A stretch of DNA of 64,000 nt, from positions 52,551,282-52,615,281 of the forward strand of contig CM019702.1 in NCBI GenBank assembly GCA_009760885.1. The letters are read 5' to 3'. Origin of the DNA: Achatina immaculata (lineage: Eukaryota > Mollusca > Gastropoda > Stylommatophora > Achatinidae). Each line of letters starts with the position of its first letter. The first letter of the stretch is position 1. Both the position numbers and the translations under genes were made by a program. The notes beneath the pieces were generated by a model. That model was not told the origin of the DNA and ran no database searches. It saw only the letters and a list, made by a program, of their open reading frames with translations. This document shows, one piece after another, positions 55,943 to 64,000 of this stretch.

Positions 55943-58900
55943 CTGAAGAATAATTAATCATCATTATATTTATCTGTGCAAAGATGTCGTAAATCAGTGT
56001 TAGCTTTGAAACGTTGTCATGGAGTAATGTTCTAAATAAATGAGGGCATATTTAATCAGGAAAAAGAGATATATTTGTTGTGGTCAAGTAGTTCATGTAA
56101 ACATTCGTACACATGAGTTACACGGGCTTTAAACACATGTTTATACTTATTTACAAAATAAAATCAAGATCACTGGAAAATATACTACTGAAAGATAAGA
56201 GATGGCGGAAAATATGAAACGGAAATCAACAGATAAATAGGATTGGCTAAAAACACCTTCATCAGAATGAGGAAGATACTTACATCAAAATAAATATCAT
56301 AGATACTCAGATTATCATCAGAATCAGGTGCCGTTCCGACTGGCGTTGGCTATTATGCTTCTCCAGAGTACACGATCCTTCAACAAAGCCATCAGCTCAG
56401 TTGGTGATCTCCTCTCACACCATCCCGTCAGACTGTCCAGTATCATTTCTCGTGGTCATCCTCTTGATCGTCTTCCTTCTATTTTTCCTGTTGTTATAAT
56501 ATTTTCAATGCCACCTCTTCTCATTGCATGTCCTATGAAAGTACATTGTCTCTCTCTTATCTTTTTAGACAAGATTTTTTTGTCTCTCCAGCTCTTCTCA
56601 TACATTCTTCATTAGTTAGTGTTGCTTTCCAGGGAATTCGCAACATTCTTCTAATAAACCCCATTTCTGCTGCTCCCAACGATTTTTGTGCAGACTTGCC
56701 TATTGTCCATGATTCACCTCCATTTAACAAGATAGGTTCAATATAGCATTTTAGGACTCGTTTTCTAACATTCATTGATAAGGATGTGTTGGATAATATG
56801 TTTCTTAATCTCTGAAATGCAATTTTAGCTTGGCCTATTCTGTTCCTAATTTCTGTTCTGTATTTCCCATCTGAAGTTATTACTGCTCCAAGGTATTTGA
56901 ATTTCTGCACTTGCTTTAGAATAGTTCCGTTTAATTTTATACTGCATGTTGGTGGATTCTGTTTCTTAGATATAACCAGAGTCTGTGTCTTTTAGATGTT
57001 CAAAGTAAGGCCTTTATGTTCACTTTCTTTGGCGACTTTATCCAAGAGATTTTGCAGGTCTTATTGGTTCTCAGCTATCAGTACTGTGTCGTCAGCATAC
57101 CGAAGGTAGTTAATATTGTATACTCCAAATTTTATGCCTGGTTCTGCGATGATTGTTCTTAGAATATTCTCGATGTACAGAGAAAAAAGCTCTGGAGATA
57201 GTACACATCCTTGTCGCACTCTTTGTTTTATAGGTTGATATTTTCCAGTTCTATTTTCAACTCGAATTGCTGCTTCTACTCAGATTATGTATCGGATAAT
57301 GCTACATGCATTCAATACTCCTTTATGGTGCATAAGCCTTGAACTTGAATAAGGCAAAAGAAAGAGAAAGAAGGCGCTGGAAATGTGGATGCACATAAGG
57401 TAGGGCGTATCATGTTTACAGAAGAGAAATAAACAACAAAGTGCTAGACCAACTAGAAGTGAAAATAGAAATAATAAAAATCATAAAAACAGGACAACTT
57501 CGGGCAGGTTAAAATGTACAGTATTATATTTAAGCCCCTTCTTTAGGGGCAAAATCAAAGTGAAGAGAACAGGAGGACGATAGCTACATGGATGTGTGGA
57601 CAACATCAATAGATGGACAGGGGCAAGCATGGCCGAATGCTGTACGAACTCAATAATCAGAACAGAGTAGAGATTCATTGCAGCCAACCTTCCATGGGGA
57701 GACTTCGCGAGATTGTGGTTGTGAGTGCTGAATAAAACGTTTGTATTCCCTAATTATTAATTATATCCCTTGGGTATTATTATGTCAAACGTAGCAGGAA
57801 AAAGCCTTGTAGAATGGGAACCAGTGAACAGTCGTATAATAAGAGCACGATACAACCTAAGACATGGAAGAGTGACAATAATACAGTGTTATGCACCCAT
57901 GAATGGTGCAGATGATGATGTGAACGACGACTTCTATCACCAACTACAACAAATCATCAACAAAGTCCCTAAACACAACATCCTAATTGCTATGGGGGAC
58001 TTCAACGCTAAGGTTAGGGAAAGATAATACCGACGTTGAAAAAGTGATTGAGGAAAGAAGGAATTGACATGGTTAATCAGAACGGAGAAAGATTCATTGA
58101 ATTATGTCTAACATAGGGCATGGTCATTGGAGGCACAATATTCCCACACAAAGAGATACATAAAACAACGTGGGTATCTCCAGATGATAGAACTAGAAAC
58201 CAGATAGATCATCTTTGTATTAAAAAGCAATACAGAACATCTCTCATAGATGTAAGGGCTTATAGGGGTGCAGATGTCAACAGTGATCACAACCTATGCA
58301 TAGAGAGAATAAAACTAAAATTGAAAAGCCAACACAAGAAATCAGTACACAGAAAGATAAAGAGCAACAGCTTACAAGAATAAAATACTAACATTAATTT
58401 CAATCAGAAATTTGCCAGTCATTCCAAACACCCAGTGAAGTTGAGGAGATAGGTATAGATGAATTATGAAATTCTTAAAGCACAGCCATAATAACAGCAG
58501 CAAAAGCAAGCACTGGACTAAATAGAAAAGCATGGATATCAGATAAAACATGGAAGTATATACATGGAAGTTGTGCAGTCAAATTAAACATGTTGAATTC
58601 AAAAACAGATCTTGGAAAAGATCTGGCGAAAGCAACATACAAAGATATAGACAAGAAAGTAACAAGCTGAGCTAGAAGGGATACAAGAGAATACATAGAC
58701 AATATGGCGAAAGAGGCAGAAAAAGCAGCAAAAACAGGAGACAGCAAAACTGTATATAACATACAAAAGAGGCTAACAGGTACTATTACATCTAGAAAAA
58801 GACCAATCCTTAGCAAAACTGGAACACTATTAACATCAGATAAAGGCCAAAAGCAAAGATGGACTGAACACTTCCAAGAAATACTTAATCGACCACACCC

Positions 58901-61356
58901 AAAAGAATTGTTAAACCTTGAAACTGACTTACCAGCCCCACAACTAAATGTCAACCTAGATGAAATTGAAACAGCAGTGAATTTAATGGCTAACAACACA
59001 GCTTCATGTGAAGATGAAATAACAGCCGAAATGTTAACAAGCTATCAATAGTGACAACATGAGACAACTACAGAGAATGTTTAACAAGGTTTGGGAAGAA
59101 GAAAAGGTCCCTTCTAATTGGAAAAAAAGGAATCATTGTTAAAATATTACAAAAAAGGTGACTATAACAACTGGAGAGGAGTAACCTTAATATCGGTTGT
59201 GTCAAAAGTATTTTGCAAAGTCATTTTGAATAGACTTAAAGATATAGTGGATACTGCAATGAGAGAAGAACAAGCAGGATTTTGAAAAGGGAGAAGCTGT
59301 CTCGACCAGATCTTTACTCTTACAATAATACGTGAAGAACATATTGAAAAGCAGAAACCATTAATACTGAATTTCATAGATTTTTAAAAGGCATTTGATA
59401 GCATGCACAGAGATTCATAATGGAGAATGTTATGTATATATGGAATACCATCTAAAATTGTCAACATCATTAAGGACTTATACAATGGATATGTTTGTGC
59501 AGTCAAGACAGAAGAAGGGATGAGTGAATGGTTCCAGATTGAAACAGGCGTGAAACAAGGATGTATACTGTCTCCTTTACTTTTTGGGATTACAATAGAC
59601 TACATAATGAAAGAATGATGCACAGGTAACACAGGTATTGACTGAGTACATGGGACCCAACTAGAATATCTTTATTTTGCTGATGACATAAATCTTATCA
59701 GTAATAATGTGAGTTCCATGCAAGAAAAAACAGATAGCCTGTCTTCACTGGCTACCAAAATAGGACTTGAAATTAACCAGAACAAAATAAAAATAAGGAA
59801 AATACCCTTTAATCACAATGGAAAAATAAACATAGAAGGACATATATTGAAGAAGTCAATCAACTTGCATACCTTGGCAGCTACATAGACCAGGATGGTG
59901 GCACTAGAAAGGTCGTTAGGATCAGAATTTCAAAAGCAGCATCAATCTTCAAGAATCTTGAGAACTTATGGAATTCAAAAGTTATAAGCACAAAAACCAA
60001 GTTAAGACTATTCAATTCAAATGTAATATCCACCCTCTTTTATGCATGCGAAAGCTGGAAAACAACTAAAGAAATAGACAAGAAATTAGACTCTTTTGAA
60101 AACAAATGCATAAGGAAAATACTCGGAATCAGGTGGAACAAATTCAAGAACAATGCAGAGATAAGACAGATGACTGAACAACAACCAGTCTCATGGGAGA
60201 TCTGGAAAAGGAGATGGACATATGTTGGTCACTTGAGGAGAAGAAATGATCAGAGAATCCCAAAACAAGATATCAAGTGGAACACAACAGGCCAAAGAAA
60301 AAGAGGCAGACCGCGTGAAACTCTAAAGAGGACATTGTTAAGAGAGGCCAAATTAACAGGCATAAAATCCTTTGATGAGGTTGAAAGACTCGCCGAAGAC
60401 AAGAAAAATTGGCGAACTACTTTGGGAGCCCTATGTGACGTTTAACGGCACGGGAAGGATATAATATTCCCTAATACTTAGAAAATTATTTTAACTACAT
60501 GTATTCTTAAGTATGAACTATCGTGACAGTTTCAGAAGATGGACAATTGCGCTTATTATATATAGAAACGTATCATAATACACATCCAATATCGGCCGTG
60601 AAAATCAACGAACATGAGTGCACTATATAATTCATTTAATGTTCATAATAGTTTTCTACGTTTTCTTGTTATGAAAACAGATAAAAGACTCCCTCCCGAA
60701 CTTATTCTAATACAAGTGTAACTAATTTACAGAGTGAATGTTATGAACAGATGAATGAAGGAGGGATCCTTATTTTTAAGTTGCAAAGAATTCAGAAAAT
60801 TGCCTCGTCTGATATTGTGATTATATATCACAGCTTCCACTTTATCAGAAATATTCTGTTTTACATTTCAAACTAGCAAATAATGAATGAAACTAACATA
60901 GACTTTCATCCTATTGAATTAACTTTTGCAAGAGAAAATAATGTTAATTAGAAAAAAAAACTAAGAAAGCGAACTTTCAAAAATTACTTATTTCATTGTT
61001 TAATTCTTGGCCCATTAAACATTTTTATTATTTATGATCACTTCTAGAGAAAGTAACAAAAATGAAACACACAAACTAGAAGCTATTTTAGTCAATATTC
61101 CAATTTTTAACACTCCGCAAAATCGTTAATTGTAAGCTAACCTGTAACGGTCTTATGATACACAAACATCTCTCCAGAGTGATTATCGCTGTGATCCAAC
61201 TGCTCACTCGTGTGAAGGTAAGATGTGGTACAGAACCTAACAAATAACCAACACCAAGAAGATCAAAAGGTACATCAGCTTTGGTGAAAGCGGGAGATAT
61301 ACAGAAGTTAATCCACATCTGTGTTATCAGACACCCTAGATCAGATATCGACAAAC
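55349..61356 (-). CDS. Chemosensory-type GPCR copy 3, exons B and C (5' end off window)
   Basis: Exon B 61356-61142 and exon C 55942-55349, both fully open, with the 215/594-nt lengths and phase-0 junction of the family. Intron 2 is 5199 bp, about twice that of copy 2, because it carries three LINE remnants. Donor gttagc and acceptor attcttcag are canonical. TM3 ends TLERCLCI and TM7 ends SINSSMNIFIYYRV. No exon A is found between 61.4 kb and the window end. By comparison with copies 1 and 2 it should lie 2.4-3.5 kb upstream, i.e. near or beyond 64 kb. The stop codon is embedded in GAATAAAAA, so a polyadenylation-like AATAAA overlaps it. Probably functional if exon A is present. Confidence 0.83.
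56318..57310 (-). mobile_element. CR1/RTE-like LINE relic in intron 2 of copy 3
   Basis: Reading on the minus strand: VRQGCVLSP near 57220, YADDTVLIAE near 57100, KGLTLNI, VQKFKYLGAVITSDG (56910 on), LSMNVRKRVLKCYIEPILL, GFIRRMLRIPWKATLTNEE, then frameshifts to the end. It closes with a short GAT-type tail (56300-56330). Same type as 20280-20930. One long frame of 117 codons survives. Confidence 0.78.
57555..57735 (+). pseudogene. Probable LINE 3' scrap
   Basis: A frame with DNINRWTGASMAECC, then a shifted piece resembling the closing W-G...E-W segments of RTE-like LINE proteins. It lies directly before the target site of the next LINE. Confidence 0.35.
57744..57754 (+). repeat. LINE target-site duplication, 5' copy
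   Basis: tattccctaat, repeated exactly at 60465-60475 after the LINE's 3' end. Confidence 0.8.
57755..60464 (+). mobile_element. Near-complete APE-type LINE in intron 2 of copy 3
   Basis: The longest LINE here. It opens inside the endonuclease domain (SRIIRARYNLRHG, VTIIQCYAP, catalytic MGDFNAKV at 57994-58017) and continues TIFPHKEIHKTTWVSPD, NQIDHLCI and SDHNL. After a linker come a template-binding block near 58890, QAGF and FIDF-KAFDS-like motifs (59270-59400), GVKQGCILSPLLFGITIDY (59550-59606), FADD-like YFADDIN near 59673, and the thumb. It ends RRWTYVGHLRRRNDQRIP, KRGRPRETLKRTLLREAKL, GALCDV. Many frameshifts and stops break the protein. An 11-bp target duplication flanks it. It lacks about the first 100 codons of the endonuclease. 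Related pieces are at 43430-43631 and 46010-46735. Confidence 0.88.
60465..60475 (+). repeat. LINE target-site duplication, 3' copy
   Basis: Second tattccctaat, right after ggatataa, the LINE's short tail. Confidence 0.8.
61142..61356 (-). CDS. Copy 3 exon B (TM2-TM3)
   Basis: 215 nt between aaacacag and gttagc. SISDLGCLITQMWINFCISP, PFDLLGVGYLLGSVPHLTF, SSWITAIITLERCLCIIRPL. Open throughout. Confidence 0.87.
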
Positions 61357-64000
61357 CTGTGTTTGGAAGACAAGATGAATGCATTAACTGTAGTGTATAT
61401 ATAAAGTTACCTTGGCATTTGTATTTAATTAAATATATAAAAATATGTGTTGCAAAGTGACATCAACGATACACGGGTACTGAAAACATGCATTAATTAT
61501 ACACGGCATTATTATTACAATGAATATACGCGTAATGCAAAAGATGAGGACAGACAAATACTTTTTTTTAAAATTAAGTGTTCAGTTTGACAGTCATTCC
61601 ATCAGCATTATTATCATTTGGTTTGCTAGGAGATGTTGGCGTTAATGTAAGTCCAGGATGTCCATAACTTACATTTTCATCTACCTCTTCTAGTGTGTGT
61701 GTGTGTGCGTGTGAGTGTGTATGTGTGTGTGTGTTTTAATCGCATCATCTCATTAGATTGCTCACACACTGCTCATTGAAACTCCTCCAACTCTTCTCCT
61801 TATCCATTTTTGCTGTTTGCAAAAGTCTTATTCAATATATATTTTTTTAAAATGCATTACTGTTTTCTAATGGAGTAATTTATGTTATGATGATCTTTAA
61901 GTCTAGTGCCAATGTAGGACTGAAAAGTCACTGTTTTGCGAAGGGTGGTAAGATATAATACATAAATGTTCGGTCTATGCTACGTCCACTTGACACAAGG
62001 TGTACAATATATTTTATAGATAAATTTCATGGAGAAAACTGAAACATTACCAAACATCATAACTAAGGGATGGTATTTCATTCACCAGTTAGAAATCTCA
62101 TCATAACATGAATTTATGAACATCCTGTTACAGTTTCGAAAGAAAACAAAATTGCCGACTAGTAACTATATCACTTCAAATTCTTGTTCATGGATTATTT
62201 TTAAACCACTGTCATCCATCAATCTAGTGCCGTTTTAACTGAATCAGTGAATTAGTTCATTCAGTATGGACATTTGATCACGACAGCTTTGCTGCAAAAA
62301 AATGACTGACATCCAGAAGCCAGTAGATTTTATAAATGTGGAGATGATTAATTTAGGTATATGACTAATGGAGTTCCACAATTAGAGATTTCTGCGACAT
62401 TGTTTCTAGAGATTCACTCTCTAATTCAAAGATTAAAAAACCCATTCAGTCCACATTCCAGGAAGATCACTGCACTATCTACCACCAATAAATGTGTGTT
62501 TCTTTGACATAGTATCGATCATTAGAGTCTTACAACATCGGTATACTACTGACATATTTACGTTGGAAAGAGCTTGGCATGAGTCCCACACGATAATCGA
62601 ATTATTCTGACAACGGAGGATATCAGGAGAATGTTCTCACGCTTATCCTGGATCATATCATAGTTCACGTCAAGAATAACTGTCTAGAAAATCCTTCAGT
62701 CACGTCGGCAGAGTAAAACTGTTTTATAGCGTAGCATTTTTATTGTTTAGCAGTGATAAAACGCCATATAACTCTCCTCCAGTCTGAGCTTGATGCAGGC
62801 TCACTTGTTGCTGAACCTCGTGTTGTAGCATTAAGACGGGCCTAGAACCTATAGGGCCAGTTATTCAACATGATAGTCGACATACCATATTCTGACCCCA
62901 GAAAGTGTGACTGCAGTAGATGCAAGATTCCCCCTTTAGTTGTTGAAAAAAATATGTAGCAGTTCCCAAATCCACGGTATCTATTCACGAGAGACTCATT
63001 TTCATAACATGTAATATATGTGACACAATACTCAAATACAGTTAGTTTCATATCTGGTCATGTCTTATGTTCTTTTCTAGTTGCTCTACAGCCCGACCTT
63101 ACTTGTTATATGAAAAAGGGAAGAATATTACATTCATTATCTACTCTTTTGCTTGATTGCAAGAGTCAAGATAGTTGTAACACTGATTGTAGACTGATTT
63201 ATGCAACTCGTACTATGACCTCCTCTATATTAGTTTCTTTTTCAATAATGTCTATAATTTTTAGAAATCCACTAAATCCCTAATTTTCGATCAGGTGCAG
63301 AGGCAGATAATTGATCAGATAATTGTAAAAGCGTGGATTTAAAATGCTTATGACCCATATTGACCAGTAAGTTTGTTCTCAGATTATCTCCGATTGCCTC
63401 GCCTTGAGCATATTTTATGTGAATCATTGAGAGAGAAATCTCGAGATTTCGGGTGAGTTTGAGTTAGAATGTCGTGAGAGAATGTAATGTAATGTTGTGC
63501 TATGTTATTGCGCAGTGTAGTTTAGTCGCGGTAAAAATATAGAGTGATGATTCATATGGCGGTAATCGTTTGCTCACGAAGTGTAACTGCCAGGAATTAT
63601 TCTTCATGTCGTTTTGGGTTTTGAGAGATAGTACATGCCACTCATCTGTGTACACGATCGCCGATCATCATCATCATCATCTTTTTCCATTTAATAAAAC
63701 TCTGTGTGCATAGGAGGAGTTCGTCTGCTGTTGCTGTTACGCCAAATTGTAGTGAAAGTGTTCCGAGTGGAGGGAGTTAGTCTGAAGAGTGTATAATCTA
63801 TTTAGACGTGCGAAAAACTGTAATATAACTTTAGTAGCAGAACTATGTAACAATTAGATATAGTTAGACATGAAAAGGCTTCCATATACTCTTACAAAAT
63901 ACTTATATATATATATATATATATATTTATACATATATATTTATATTTATTTGTAAGTTTACTGTATCTCTACTATATTCAGTGCTTCATTAAGCACAGA
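61357..64000. other. Intron 1 of copy 3 / 5' side, no exon A seen
   Basis: Contains a (GT)n run (61691-61733), blocks homologous to intron 1 of copies 1 and 2 (about 61740, 62270-62420, 62600-62720) and an (AT)n run at 63904-63928. I looked for the exon A signature (gttgattgg(c/t)tctttraagccctg in plus sense) and did not find it. Confidence 0.6.

Noticed and set aside
58475..58999. 174-codon minus-strand frame
   Set aside because: Antisense shadow of the plus-strand LINE linker at 58475-59000.

Overview
This window is animal nuclear DNA, most likely from a gastropod mollusc. The genes have phased spliceosomal introns, there are no operons, most of the sequence is AT-rich and non-coding, and there are many decayed non-LTR retrotransposons (LINEs) and long microsatellites. 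The host genes form one family of rhodopsin-like GPCRs. They resemble the large gastropod chemosensory-receptor families: a short N-terminus, an E-R-C motif in place of DRY after TM3, and an N-I-F-I-Y-Y motif in place of NPxxY in TM7. Species and family assignment rest on recognition, not a database search.

Every receptor copy has the same three coding exons. Exon A (208 nt) holds the N-terminus and TM1 and ends in phase 1. Exon B (215 nt) holds TM2 and TM3 and ends in phase 0. Exon C (594 nt including the stop) holds TM4 to TM7. Together they encode 338 residues.

Region by region: (1) 1-14042 is a giant inverted repeat, with a left arm at 1-6544, a spacer of about 0.55 kb and a right arm at 7092-14042. 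Both arms carry a dead receptor whose exon C is split by an RTE-like LINE, a Tx1-like LINE, a mariner-type transposase relic and smaller LINE scraps. (2) 14.3-23.5 kb holds the first exon of the right-arm pseudogene (minus strand), a 233-bp element with perfect 45-bp inverted ends, a LINE with a clear target-site duplication, and exons B and C of a plus-strand receptor. (3) 23.7-27.4 kb is two abutting minisatellites with different units. (4) 29.3-61.4 kb is a tandem array of three minus-strand receptors. Copy 1 (29373-35496) has one nonsense codon. Copy 2 (45226-51238) is complete. Copy 3 (55349-61356) lacks exon A, which should lie beyond the window. Introns and 5' flanks of the copies are recognisably homologous, so whole gene units were duplicated. 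LINEs and a Penelope-like fragment sit in the second introns.

I see no CRISPR array, no rRNA or convincing tRNA, and no obvious non-receptor host gene. The most notable structures are the palindrome carrying receptor pseudogenes, the protein-identical extracellular loop 2 of the tandem receptors, the single nonsense codon in copy 1, the 45-bp inverted-end element with a hammerhead-like core, and the minisatellite pair.
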